The notes under the pieces were generated by a model. That model saw only the letters and a program-made list of their open reading frames with translations. It was not told the origin of the DNA and did not search any database. This document shows, one piece after another, positions 33,838 through 42,632 of a stretch of DNA of 64,000 bases. Source of the stretch: Sphaerisporangium fuscum (GTDB lineage Bacteria; Actinomycetota; Actinomycetes; Streptosporangiales; Streptosporangiaceae); NCBI RefSeq assembly GCF_018531465.1, contig NZ_JAHDTF010000002.1, forward strand, positions 338,811-402,810, in the 5' to 3' direction. Each line of letters begins with the position of its first letter. Within the stretch, counting starts at the first letter, position 1. Both the position numbers and the translations under genes were made by a program.

Positions 33838-33871
33838 TTCTAACGGGATATGACAGTAAGTCCCGTTAGAA
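33838..33871. promoter_or_regulatory. CGNR operator, site 3
   Basis: TTCTAACG (33838-33845) and CGTTAGAA (33864-33871) are 18 bases apart. The arms extend to 11 perfect base pairs (TTCTAACGGGA / TCCCGTTAGAA). TAGAAC at 33867-33872 is -10-like. The site ends 21 bases before the VOC start. Confidence 0.75.
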
Positions 33872-33892
33872 CGAAGAGAGAAGGGCGACCAC

Positions 33893-34336
33893 ATGCGGTT
33901 CCAGATCGGGCATGCCGGCCTCAACGTGACCGACCTCGAGCGGGCGATACGGTTCTACGTGCGCGTCTTCGAGTTCGAGGTGATCAGGGAGTCCACCGAG
34001 GGCGACAGGCGCTACGCCTCGCTCGGCTACGACGGCGGCACGATGGTCACGCTCTGGGAGCAGAGCGAGGGCCGCTTCGCCACCGGCTCGCCCGGCCTGC
34101 ACCACCTGGCGTTCCAGCTGCCGGACATGGACGCCGTACGCCGGGCGGAGGCGACACTGCGCGAGCTCAGGGTGCGGTTCGCCTATGAGGGGATCGTCCC
34201 GCACGGCCAGGGCAGGCAGTCGGGCGGCGTCTTCTTCGAGGACCCGGACGGCATCCGCGTCGAGATCTCCGCGCCGAGCGGGGCCGAAGGGCTCACCGCG
34301 CCGGTCGCCGACGCCCCTACCTGCGGGTTCTTCTAG
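33893..34336 (+). CDS. VOC family protein (glyoxalase/dioxygenase superfamily)
   Basis: The 147-aa protein has the paired beta-alpha-beta-beta-beta modules of the vicinal-oxygen-chelate fold. Metal ligands fit the positions in QIGHAGLNVTDLERAIRFY (His), LHHLAFQLPDMD (His) and FFEDPDGIRVEI (Glu). This is the lactoylglutathione-lyase-like type, also shared by bleomycin/fosfomycin-resistance proteins. The ATG at 33893 has AGAAGGG upstream. Its stop shares one base with the start of the next gene (TAGTG). Site 3 of the CGNR regulator lies in its promoter. The substrate is unknown; a detoxification role fits the regulated layout. Confidence 0.88.
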   Translation: MRFQIGHAGLNVTDLERAIRFYVRVFEFEVIRESTEGDRRYASLGYDGGTMVTLWEQSEGRFATGSPGLHHLAFQLPDMDAVRRAEATLRELRVRFAYEGIVPHGQGRQSGGVFFEDPDGIRVEISAPSGAEGLTAPVADAPTCGFF

Positions 34337-35217
34337 TGGAACACCCGGGCGAGCTGCTGCTCCAGCGCCGGGCGGGCATGACCAGGCCGCTCGGCTCGGC
34401 GCGGGCGCGGGCCGAGATCCCTCCCGTGGCCGCCGCCTTCCTCGAGGCGCGGAACATGCTGGTCATCGGAGCGCGCGACGACCGAGGGCGCGTCTGGGCG
34501 GGCACCCTGACCGGCCCCGAAGGATTCGCCACGACGGACGGGGACCGGTCGATCGTCGTCGACGCGCTGCCCGACGGTCCGCTCGCGGGGCTCTTCGGGG
34601 GCGAGCCGCGCGACATCGGCGTCATCGCCATCGAGCCCGCGACCCGCCGCCGCATGCGGGTGAACGGCCGGGCCCGCGGCGACGGGCACCGCCTCACCAT
34701 CACGACCGATCAGGTCTACTCCAACTGCCCCAAGTACATCCAGCGGCGCGTACCGCCGCCCGTCCTCGGGGAACTCCCCCGGCGAGGCCCGGCCACGACC
34801 GCCCGCACCCTCACCGAGGCGCAGCGCCGCTGGATCGCGATGGCCGACACCTTCTTCATCGCCACGCACGTCGCGGGGCTGGGCGCCGACACCTCCCACC
34901 GGGGCGGCGCGCCGGGGTTCGTCCGGGTGACCGGGGAGCGGCGGCTGGCCTGGCGCGAGTACCCGGGCAACTTCATGTTCATGACGCTGGGCAACCTGGA
35001 GCTCGCCCCGGCCTGCGGGCTGCTGTTCCTCGACTGGGAGCACGGCCACGGCCTGCACCTGACCGGCAGGGCGGCGTACGACGGCGGCGAGGTGGAGTTC
35101 GAGCTGGACGAGGTCGTGGAGATCACCGCCGAGATCCCGTCCCCCTGGCGCTTCGTCGAAGCCTCGCCCTTCAACCCGCCACCGCTCGACACGACCGGCC
35201 GGCCGGACCGGTCCTGA
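34336..35217 (+). CDS. Pyridoxamine 5'-phosphate oxidase-family flavin protein
   Basis: The 293-aa protein has a split-barrel PPOX domain in the second half, with IATHVAGLGADTSHRGGAPGFVRV and YPGNFMFMTLGNLELAPACGLLFLDWE, and an N-terminal region with a similar half-barrel (FLEARNMLVIGARDDRGRVWAG, VNGRA-R). This is a family that binds flavin or F420 and often carries nitroreductase or oxidase-like roles. It starts with a GTG that overlaps the VOC stop by one base, so both genes are made from one message under the CGNR operator. The combined VOC-PPOX unit suggests the handling of an electrophile or redox-active compound, which is inference. Confidence 0.85.
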   Translation: MEHPGELLLQRRAGMTRPLGSARARAEIPPVAAAFLEARNMLVIGARDDRGRVWAGTLTGPEGFATTDGDRSIVVDALPDGPLAGLFGGEPRDIGVIAIEPATRRRMRVNGRARGDGHRLTITTDQVYSNCPKYIQRRVPPPVLGELPRRGPATTARTLTEAQRRWIAMADTFFIATHVAGLGADTSHRGGAPGFVRVTGERRLAWREYPGNFMFMTLGNLELAPACGLLFLDWEHGHGLHLTGRAAYDGGEVEFELDEVVEITAEIPSPWRFVEASPFNPPPLDTTGRPDRS

Positions 35218-35360
35218 ACGGCCTTCCGGGCCGCGGCCGGCCGAGCCGCGACGAAAGATCGGGGACCTTTCTGTCGTCTGTTCACTGTCGGAATACCTCT
35301 CACTAGCGTTCCTCCCGAGCAGGGCTCCGGCGTCCTGCACGAGGTAGGAGGACGTGACTG

Positions 35361-36716
35361 ATGACTGGTTCCGACAACGGATCGCCCATGGGCCGACGCT
35401 CCCTGCTGGCCGGTGTCGCCGGCGTCCTGGGCGCGGCGGCACTGCCCGCGACCGCCGCGCAGGCCGCGCAAGCGCCGGCGTCGGCGCCGGCCGCGTCCAC
35501 ACGGCGGTACCCGTCGAACTGGCCCGACCTGGAGCCCTACGGTCTGGCGGACGCCCGGCCGGACCTGTGGCCACGTGAGGACAACTCCTTCATCCTCCCG
35601 CTCGAGCGGCGCCCCCGCGACGAGGAGCTCGGCCGGGTCTGGATGCGGGACACCTACGTCAACTGCTTCGTCGTCGACGGCCGTCCGATCTACGTCGCCA
35701 CGGGCACCACCCGGGTGCCCGGGCTCGAGGCGGCCGGCCCGTGGAACGACGGCATCTTCGTGTGGGTGTCCCCGTCCCTGCACGGCCCGTGGAGGCTGGC
35801 CGACACCACCGGTATCCGGCCCGGCGCGGAGAAGGGCAAGGTGTGGTCGCCCGAGTTCGTCGGCGAGAACCGGCCCGGGCGCACGGTCGTCGCCCCATGG
35901 CAGGAGTACTGGTACGACGACCGGTTCGGCAAGCGCGGCCAGGCCTGGGCCCCGGAGGTGCACTACTTCCGCGGCAAGTGGTACATCGTCGCGTGCATGG
36001 GCGACCACTCCCAGAAGGTCGGTTCGTTCATGCTCGTGAGCGAGGGCGGGGTCGAGGGCCCGTACCGGCTCGTTCGGGGCAACCTGGAGAAGCCTTTCGG
36101 CGACTCCTTCATCGGCGGGCCCGCCTTCATCAAGCCCGGCGCCTACCACCACATCGACGGCGGCCTCTACAGCGAGGGCGACGACGCGTGGCTCGTGCTG
36201 CACAGCAACCTGTACGCGAAGTTCCGAGACGACATGGAGGACATCGTCCCCACGACGAACCTCCCGAACTTCCAGCAGACGCCCTACTCCCCCGAGCCGT
36301 ACCTCGAGGGCGCGTACGTGTTCAAGTACGGCGGCAAGTACTACCTCGTCCACGCCGCGTGGGACCGGACGTCGGCCGACCCCGACGGCGGCACCCGGTA
36401 CGCCTACGACACCGCCGCCCCCGGCCGGGTGCAGTACCAGTACGACGCGATCATCGCCGTCTCGGACCACTTCGAGGGGCCGTATTCCAAGCGGTGGACC
36501 CTGGGCGTCGGCGCCGGCCACAACAACATCTTCGTGGACCGCAGCGGCCACCTGTGGGCGACGTTCTTCCGCAACCCCAACTTCGGCTACTGGGCCGACC
36601 CGTCGCGCGTCGGCGACGCCGCCGTGCCCGGTGTCGTACGGCTGGAATGGACCGGCCCGGGGAGCGACCGCCTGTACGTCCAGCGCCGGAACCGGGGGCG
36701 GTCGATCAGCGGCTGA
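35361..36716 (+). CDS. Tat-exported glycoside hydrolase family 43-like protein
   Basis: The 451-aa product has a Tat signal (MGRRSLLAGVAGVLGAAALP with the twin Arg), predicting export. The rest has the five-bladed beta-propeller pattern of GH43 enzymes (beta-xylosidase, alpha-arabinofuranosidase or arabinanase), including the typical WAPEVHYFRGKWYIVACMG and EGAYVFKYGGKYYLVHAAW blades and GAGHNNIFVDRSGHLWATFF. The acidic catalytic residues cannot be fixed without an alignment. The ATG at 35361 follows AGGAGG by nine bases. It stands alone, with 143 bases before it and the cox operon after it. Substrate specificity is open. Confidence 0.85.
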   Translation: MTGSDNGSPMGRRSLLAGVAGVLGAAALPATAAQAAQAPASAPAASTRRYPSNWPDLEPYGLADARPDLWPREDNSFILPLERRPRDEELGRVWMRDTYVNCFVVDGRPIYVATGTTRVPGLEAAGPWNDGIFVWVSPSLHGPWRLADTTGIRPGAEKGKVWSPEFVGENRPGRTVVAPWQEYWYDDRFGKRGQAWAPEVHYFRGKWYIVACMGDHSQKVGSFMLVSEGGVEGPYRLVRGNLEKPFGDSFIGGPAFIKPGAYHHIDGGLYSEGDDAWLVLHSNLYAKFRDDMEDIVPTTNLPNFQQTPYSPEPYLEGAYVFKYGGKYYLVHAAWDRTSADPDGGTRYAYDTAAPGRVQYQYDAIIAVSDHFEGPYSKRWTLGVGAGHNNIFVDRSGHLWATFFRNPNFGYWADPSRVGDAAVPGVVRLEWTGPGSDRLYVQRRNRGRSISG

Positions 36717-36818
36717 CCCTGCGGGGGGGCGGGCCTCTGGTGCACGGCTCCGAGGGCCGGGCCGGCCGGTTCACGGACAGATTTGCCAATGGCTGACCGT
36801 GGCAGCGTGTCGGAGGGG

Positions 36819-36846
36819 TTGACCCGGCATCTCAGGAGCGTACTTT
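36819..36846 (+). promoter_or_regulatory. Sigma70-like promoter of the coxSLM operon
   Basis: TTGACC (36819-36824) and TACTTT (36841-36846) are 16 bases apart. The predicted transcript would begin near 36853 and carry TGGAGGA as Shine-Dalgarno sequence before the ATG at 36891. Confidence 0.5.
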
Positions 36847-36890
36847 CACATTTGCACCAGAGGAATCCGGCCTGCGCGCTTGGAGGACGA

Positions 36891-37379
36891 ATGGCCCGCA
36901 TCACCGTCATCGTCGACGGCGTCACCTACGAGGAAGAAGCCGAGCCCCGCCTCCTCCTCGTCCACCTGCTGCGTGACCGTCTCGGCAAGACCGGCACCCC
37001 GATCGGCTGCGACACCGGCAACTGCGGCGCCTGCACCGTCATGATCGACGGCAGGAGCGCCAAGAGCTGCTCGGTCCTCGCCGTGCAGGCGGACGGCAGC
37101 GACATCGTCACCGTCGAAGGCCTGGCCACCGGCGGCGAGTGGCACCCGATGCAGCGGGCCTTCCACGAGGAGCACGCGCTCCAGTGCGGTTACTGCACCC
37201 CCGGCATGATCATGGCCGCCATCGACCTGCTGAAGGACGACCCGGACCCGTCCGACGAGGCCATCCGCGCCGGCCTGGAGGGCAACCTGTGCCGGTGCAC
37301 CGGCTACTGCAACATCGTCCGGGCGGTACGGCGCGCCGCGCAGACCATGAGCGACAGCGGCCGGGAGGTGACGGCGTGA
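36891..37379 (+). CDS. [2Fe-2S] subunit of a molybdenum hydroxylase (CoxS-like)
   Basis: The 162-aa protein has two [2Fe-2S] domains as in CoxS/XDH small subunits: a plant-type ferredoxin domain with [16 protein letters not shown] and a second cysteine at CSVLAV, then a four-helix domain with [12 protein letters not shown] and [14 protein letters not shown]. It passes electrons from the molybdenum centre towards FAD. The ATG at 36891 has GGAGGA upstream. The operon order is small, large, medium, with overlapping stop/start codons throughout. Confidence 0.95.
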   Translation: MARITVIVDGVTYEEEAEPRLLLVHLLRDRLGKTGTPIGCDTGNCGACTVMIDGRSAKSCSVLAVQADGSDIVTVEGLATGGEWHPMQRAFHEEHALQCGYCTPGMIMAAIDLLKDDPDPSDEAIRAGLEGNLCRCTGYCNIVRAVRRAAQTMSDSGREVTA

Positions 37380-39781
37380 CCGAGGAGCTGGACGCCGGCC
37401 TCCTCGCCGCGCGGATCGCCGAGGGCGGGCAGCTCGGCGAACCCGCCCCGGGCCGGCACGAGGTCGGCGCGGCGCGCAGGCGCAAGGAGGACGCCCGCCT
37501 GGTCACCGGCCGCACCCACTGGACCGACAACCTGCAGCTACCGGGCATGCTGTACGTCGCGTTCCTGCGCAGCCCGATGGCGCACGCCCGGATCACCCGG
37601 GTGGACGTCTCCGGGGCGCTGCGCCGCCCCGGGGTGGTCGCGGCGTTCAGCGGCAAGGATCTCGCGGATGAGCAGGGCAGCCTGCCGTGCGCCTGGCCGG
37701 TCACCGAGGACATCGTCGTCCCCGACCACCCGCCGATGGCGGTGGACGAGGTGCGGTATCCGGGTGAGGCGGTGGCCTGCGTGGTCGCGATCGACAAGTA
37801 CCGGGCGAGCGACGCGCTGGAGGCCATCGAGATCGACTACGATCCCCTTCCGGCCGTCCTCGACATGACCGAGGCCCTGAAGGACGGCGCGCCCAAGGTC
37901 CACGAGGCCGGCAACCGGGCGTTCGTCTGGAAGTTCTCCCAGGGCGACATGGAGGCGGCCTTCCGCGACGCGCCGGTGGTGATCGAGCGGACGTACGTCC
38001 AGCAGCGGCTCATCCCCTCGGCCATGGAGCCGCGCGCCGTCGTCGCGCAGACGGACGGCGAGCAGTTCACGCTGCACTCGGCCACCCAGATCCCCCACGT
38101 CCTGCGGATCATGCTGGCCCAGGTGACGGGGATCCCCGAGCACAAGCTGCGCGTGATCGCCCCGGACGTCGGTGGCGGGTTCGGCTCGAAGCTGCAGGTC
38201 ACCGCCGAGGAGGTGATCCTCCTCCTGCTGACCAGGCGGCTGGGCAGGCCGGTCAAGTGGACCGAGTCGCGCTCAGAGGGCAACCTGACCGTGCACCACG
38301 GCCGCGACCAGCTCCAGCGCCTCTCGCTGGCCGCCGGCCGCGACGGCCGTGTCCGCGGCCTGCGGGTGGACCTCCTGGCCGACATGGGCGCCTACCTGAT
38401 GCTGGTCACGCCGGGCGTCCCGGTCCTCGGCGCGTTCATGTACAACGGCATCTACAAGATGGACGCCTACGACTTCACCTGCACGGGCGTCTTCACCACC
38501 AAGATGCCCACCGACGCCTACCGTGGCGCGGGCCGGCCGGAGGCGACGTTCGCGATCGAACGCCTGATGGACGAACTGGCCGCCGAGCTGTCCCTCGACC
38601 CCGTCGAGGTGCGGCGGCGCAACTGGATCGCCCACGAGGAGTTCCCCTACACCACCATCGCCGGGCTCACCTACGACTCCGGCAACTACGAGGCGGCGAC
38701 CGAGAAGGCGCTCGCCCTGTTCGGCTACGACAAGCTCCGGGCCGAGCAGGCCGACCGGCGCGACCGGGGTGATCCCGTACAGCTCGGCATCGGGATTTCC
38801 ACCTACACCGAGATGTGCGGCCTCGCGCCGAGCCGCGTGCTCGGCTCGCTGGCGTACGGCGCGGGCGGCTGGGAGTACGCCAACGTCCGCATGCTGCCCA
38901 CCGGCAAGGTGGAGGTCGTCACCGGCACCAGCCCGCACGGGCAGGGCCACGAGACGGCGTGGAGCCAGATCGTCGCCGACGCGCTGAGCGTGCCGTTCGA
39001 GGACGTCGCGGTCCTACACGGCGACACGGCCGCCTCCCACAAGGGCATGGACACCTACGGCTCCCGCTCGCTCGCCGTGGGCGGGGTCGCGGTGCTGCGG
39101 GCCTGCGAGAAGGTCAAGGACAAGGCCCGGCGGATCGCCGCCCACATGCTGGAGGCGTCTCCGGACGACGTCGAGTTCGACCGCGGCACCTTCAGGGTGC
39201 GCGGCACCACGTCCGGCAGGACCATCCAGGAGGTCGCGCTGGCGACGTTCGCCGCCCACGACCTGCCGCCCGGTGTCGAGCCGAGCCTGGACTCCGACGC
39301 GACGTTCGACCCGGAGAACTTCTCCTTCCCGCACGGGACGCACCTGTGCGCCGTCGAGGTCGACACCGAGACGGGGGCCACGAAGATCAGGTCGTACGTG
39401 GCGGTGGACGACGTGGGCAAGGTGGTGAACCCGCTGATCGTCGAGGGGCAGGTGCACGGCGGACTCGCCCAGGGCATCGCGCAGGCGCTGTTCGAGGAGG
39501 CCGTGTACGACGCCGAGGGCAACCTGCTGACGACCACGATGGCGGACTACCTGCTGCCCTCGGCGGCCGACCTGCCCGACTTCGTCACCGACCGGACCGA
39601 GACCCCGGCCACCACCAACCCGCTCGGCGTCAAGGGCGTCGGCGAGGCCGGGACGATCGCCTCCACCCCCGCCGTGGTGAACGCGATCGTCGACGCGCTC
39701 CGCCCGTACGGCGTGCACGACGTGCCGATGCCCTGCACCCCCGAACGGGTGTGGCGCGCCATCCAGGGAGGCTCCTCATGA
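37376..39781 (+). CDS. Molybdopterin-binding large subunit of a xanthine dehydrogenase-family enzyme (form II CoxL-like)
   Basis: The 801-aa subunit holds the molybdenum cofactor. The active-site loop reads AYRGAGR (residues 381-387), the form II type; classical CO dehydrogenases have AYRCSFR with the Cys that bridges copper. The catalytic Glu (about residue 757) lies in GVGEAGT. So it is a xanthine dehydrogenase-family hydroxylase of unknown substrate and should not be called a CO dehydrogenase. The start is a GTG overlapping the CoxS stop (GTGA), and the stop overlaps the FAD subunit start (ATGA). Confidence 0.93.
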   Translation: MTEELDAGLLAARIAEGGQLGEPAPGRHEVGAARRRKEDARLVTGRTHWTDNLQLPGMLYVAFLRSPMAHARITRVDVSGALRRPGVVAAFSGKDLADEQGSLPCAWPVTEDIVVPDHPPMAVDEVRYPGEAVACVVAIDKYRASDALEAIEIDYDPLPAVLDMTEALKDGAPKVHEAGNRAFVWKFSQGDMEAAFRDAPVVIERTYVQQRLIPSAMEPRAVVAQTDGEQFTLHSATQIPHVLRIMLAQVTGIPEHKLRVIAPDVGGGFGSKLQVTAEEVILLLLTRRLGRPVKWTESRSEGNLTVHHGRDQLQRLSLAAGRDGRVRGLRVDLLADMGAYLMLVTPGVPVLGAFMYNGIYKMDAYDFTCTGVFTTKMPTDAYRGAGRPEATFAIERLMDELAAELSLDPVEVRRRNWIAHEEFPYTTIAGLTYDSGNYEAATEKALALFGYDKLRAEQADRRDRGDPVQLGIGISTYTEMCGLAPSRVLGSLAYGAGGWEYANVRMLPTGKVEVVTGTSPHGQGHETAWSQIVADALSVPFEDVAVLHGDTAASHKGMDTYGSRSLAVGGVAVLRACEKVKDKARRIAAHMLEASPDDVEFDRGTFRVRGTTSGRTIQEVALATFAAHDLPPGVEPSLDSDATFDPENFSFPHGTHLCAVEVDTETGATKIRSYVAVDDVGKVVNPLIVEGQVHGGLAQGIAQALFEEAVYDAEGNLLTTTMADYLLPSAADLPDFVTDRTETPATTNPLGVKGVGEAGTIASTPAVVNAIVDALRPYGVHDVPMPCTPERVWRAIQGGSS

Positions 39782-40710
39782 TCCCGGCATCCTTCGACTA
39801 CCTCCGCCCCTCCTCCCTGGAGGAGGCGGTGCGGGCGCTGGCGGACGCCGGCGAGGACGCCAAGGTGCTCTCCGGCGGGCAGTCGCTGCTGCCGCTGCTC
39901 CGCCTCCGGCTGGCCTACCCGAGCCTGCTGGTGGACGTGGGCCGGCTGGAGGAGCTGCACGGCATCCGCGACGAGGACGGCCACGTCCGCATCGGGGCCG
40001 CCGTCACGCACGACGAGGTGATGCGCTCGCCGATCGTCAACGCCGAGTGCCCCCTGGTGGCGTTCGCGACGGCGACCGTGGCGGACCCCGCGGTACGGCA
40101 CCGGGGCACGTTCGGCGGGTCGATGGCCCACGCGGACCCGGCGGGCGACCTGCCGGCGGTGGCCGTGGCGCTCGGCATGGAGTTCGTGATCCGTTCGGCC
40201 GGGGGAGAGCGGGTCGTCCCGGCGGGCGAGTTCTTCGTCGACTACCTGGAGACCGCGCTGGAGCCCGGCGAGATCCTCGCGGCGGTCCTGGTGCCGAAGC
40301 TGGGCGAGGGCTGGGGCTTCCACTACGAGAAGTTCCACCGTACGGCCCAGGCCTGGGCCATCGTGGGCGTGGCGGCGGCGGCACGGGTGTCGCAGGACGG
40401 CCGGCGCGTCCAGGAGGCACGGGTCGGGCTCACCAACATGGGGCCGACCCCCGTACGGGCGACGCGGGTGGAGGAGGCCGTCCGGGGCGCCGACCTCGGC
40501 GCGTACACCGGGCCGTACGGCACCTCCGGTAACGGGAACGGCTCGAGGAACGGCCACGGCGACCCGCTCCGTCAGGCCGCCGAAGCCGCCGCCGAGGGCA
40601 CCTCACCGCCGTCCGACCTGAACGGGACCCCCGACTACCGCCGCCACCTGGCCCGCGTCCTCACCCACCGCGCCCTGGCGGCCGCCGCGGCCGCGGCCGC
40701 GGCCGTGTAG
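39778..40710 (+). CDS. FAD-binding subunit of the molybdenum hydroxylase (CoxM-like)
   Basis: The 310-aa protein has the FAD-binding fold of CoxM: AKVLSGGQSLLPLLRLRLAYP near the start (the SGGQSL glycine-rich loop), RHRGTFGGSMAHADPAGDLPA and a C-terminal CO-dehydrogenase flavoprotein domain. It carries an unusual Gly/Asn-rich insertion (GTSGNGNGSRNGHG) at about residues 242-255 and a C-terminal run of alanines. It accepts electrons from the [2Fe-2S] subunit. It ends the coxSLM-type operon; the CoxG-like gene lies about 7.5 kb downstream. Confidence 0.93.
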   Translation: MIPASFDYLRPSSLEEAVRALADAGEDAKVLSGGQSLLPLLRLRLAYPSLLVDVGRLEELHGIRDEDGHVRIGAAVTHDEVMRSPIVNAECPLVAFATATVADPAVRHRGTFGGSMAHADPAGDLPAVAVALGMEFVIRSAGGERVVPAGEFFVDYLETALEPGEILAAVLVPKLGEGWGFHYEKFHRTAQAWAIVGVAAAARVSQDGRRVQEARVGLTNMGPTPVRATRVEEAVRGADLGAYTGPYGTSGNGNGSRNGHGDPLRQAAEAAAEGTSPPSDLNGTPDYRRHLARVLTHRALAAAAAAAAAV

Positions 40711-40720
40711 AGGTCCGCCG

Positions 40721-42550
40721 TCAGCCGAGGGCGTGGTCGAGGGTGAAGGCGGCGCTGATCAGCGAGAGGTGGGTGAAGGCCTGGGGGAAGTTGCCCAGCT
40801 GCTCCCCCGTGTGCCCGACCTCCTCGGCGTACAGGCCGAGATGGTTGGCATAGGTGAGCATCTTCTCGAACGCGAGCTGGGCGTCGTCCAGCCGTCCGGC
40901 GCGGGTCAGCGCCTCGACGTACCAGAACGAGCAGATCGAGAAGGTGCCCTCCGCGCCGCTCAGCCCGTCCGGGGTCATGCTGCCGTCGTAGCGGTAGACC
41001 AGCGAGTCCGACACCAGCTGCCGGCGCAGCGCCTCCAGAGTGGACAGCCACTTGGGGTCCACCGGCGAGACGAACTTGGCCAGCGGCATCATCAGCACCG
41101 ACGAGTCCAGCACGTCGCCGTCCAGGTACTGGACGAACGCCCGCAGCCGCGGCGACCAGCCGCGGCGCATGATCTCGCGGTAGATCGCGTCCCGGGCCTG
41201 CCGCCAGCGGGCCAGGTCGGCGGGCAGGCCGCGGTGGATCGCCATCCGCATGGCCCGCTCGATCGCCACCCAGCACATCAGGCGGGAGTACACGAAGTCC
41301 TTGCGACCGCCGCGCGTCTCCCATATGCCCTCGTCCGGCTGGTCCCAGTGGTCGCACACCCATTCCACCAGCGTGCTCACCTCGTCCCACCGGTCGCTGG
41401 AGATCGGGCGGCCCCACTTGTCGAACAGGTAGATCGAGTCGATCAGCGCGCCGTAGATGTCGAGCTGAAGCTGGTCCACGGCGCCGTTCCCCACGCGGAC
41501 CGGCGCCGACCTCTCGTACCCCTCCAGATGCGGCAGCTCGCGCTCCGGCAGCTCGCGCCGCCCGTCGATTCCGTACATGATCTGCAGCGGGCCCGACGCG
41601 CACTCCTCGCCCATCCCGACGTGCTCGGAGAGGAAGTCCATGAACGCCTCGGCCTCGTCGGTGAAGCCGAGCCGCAGCAGGGCGTACACGCAGAAGGCGG
41701 CGTCCCGGATCCACACGTAGCGGTAGTCCCAGTTGCGCTCGCCGCCGAGCTGCTCGGGAAGGCTGGTCGTCGGCGCGGCCACGATGCCGCCCGTCGGGGC
41801 GTAGGTGAGCAGCTTCAGCGTCAGGGCCGAACGGTGGACCATCTCCCGCCAGCGGCCCCGGTAGCGCGACGCGGCGAGCCAGCGCCGCCAGAAGGCGACG
41901 GTCGCGTGGAACTGCCGCTCCGCCTCCTCCAACGGGCACGACCGCATCTCGACGGAGCCGTCCACCCGGTCGACGGCGAAGACCGCCGTCTCGCCCTCGG
42001 TGAGCTTGAACTCCGACCGCACGTCCAGACCGTCGATCTCCAGCGGACACGTGGAGGTCAGCGTCAGGGCCTGCGAGGGCGACTCGAACAGCACATGCCG
42101 CTCACAGCGGCGCACGGTGTGCGGTTCGGCGCCGTAGCCGAAGCGGGGCGCCATCCGGGCCCGGAACGGCAGCGTCCCGCGGACGCACACCACCCGGCGG
42201 ATCAGCCGATGGCGGTCGACCTCGCGTGACCCGTCCACGACCGGCATGAAGTCCTGGACCTCCCCCACCCCGTCCAGGGCGGAGAACCGCGTGATCAGCA
42301 CGTTGGTGTCGGGGAAGTAGAACTGCCTGGCCTTCGCCTGGACGCTGGGGGCGAGCTCGAACGACCCGCCCCGGTCCGCGTCCAGGATCGAGCCGAACAC
42401 GCTGGGAGAGTCGAAGCGCGGGCAGCAGTACCAGTCGATCGTGCCGTTGGACCCGACGAGCGCGACGGTGCGCAGGTCACCGATCAGTCCGTGCTCGGCG
42501 ATGGGCAGGTATCGAGAGCCGTCCGGACGGCCGATCTCACTGGTGCCCAT
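40721..42550 (-). CDS. Glycoside hydrolase family 15 protein (trehalase/glucoamylase-like)
   Basis: The 609-aa protein has an N-terminal beta-sandwich domain and an (alpha/alpha)6 barrel typical of GH15. The start RYLPIAEHGLIGDLRTVALVGSNGTIDWYC is diagnostic for the trehalase-like GH15 proteins of actinobacteria, as is NWDYRYVWIRDAAFCVYALLRLGF. The catalytic Glu residues are not assigned without an alignment. I choose the ATG at 42550, which has GGGGGAGG five bases upstream; a TTG at 42565 is not needed. It has no signal peptide, so it acts inside the cell, on trehalose or malto-oligosaccharides. It converges with coxM, ten bases separating the genes. Confidence 0.92.
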   Translation of the reverse strand: MGTSEIGRPDGSRYLPIAEHGLIGDLRTVALVGSNGTIDWYCCPRFDSPSVFGSILDADRGGSFELAPSVQAKARQFYFPDTNVLITRFSALDGVGEVQDFMPVVDGSREVDRHRLIRRVVCVRGTLPFRARMAPRFGYGAEPHTVRRCERHVLFESPSQALTLTSTCPLEIDGLDVRSEFKLTEGETAVFAVDRVDGSVEMRSCPLEEAERQFHATVAFWRRWLAASRYRGRWREMVHRSALTLKLLTYAPTGGIVAAPTTSLPEQLGGERNWDYRYVWIRDAAFCVYALLRLGFTDEAEAFMDFLSEHVGMGEECASGPLQIMYGIDGRRELPERELPHLEGYERSAPVRVGNGAVDQLQLDIYGALIDSIYLFDKWGRPISSDRWDEVSTLVEWVCDHWDQPDEGIWETRGGRKDFVYSRLMCWVAIERAMRMAIHRGLPADLARWRQARDAIYREIMRRGWSPRLRAFVQYLDGDVLDSSVLMMPLAKFVSPVDPKWLSTLEALRRQLVSDSLVYRYDGSMTPDGLSGAEGTFSICSFWYVEALTRAGRLDDAQLAFEKMLTYANHLGLYAEEVGHTGEQLGNFPQAFTHLSLISAAFTLDHALG

Positions 42551-42632
42551 GTCAGCCTCCCCCAACCGACGCTACGCCCCCACCCCACCGCCCCCGCCCA
42601 GGCCCCCCGGGCACATCACACCGCCCACCTCA

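Noticed and set aside
37376..39781. Classical aerobic CO dehydrogenase
   Set aside because: The active-site loop is AYRGAGR instead of AYRCSFR, so the copper-binding cysteine is missing; only the family call is kept.
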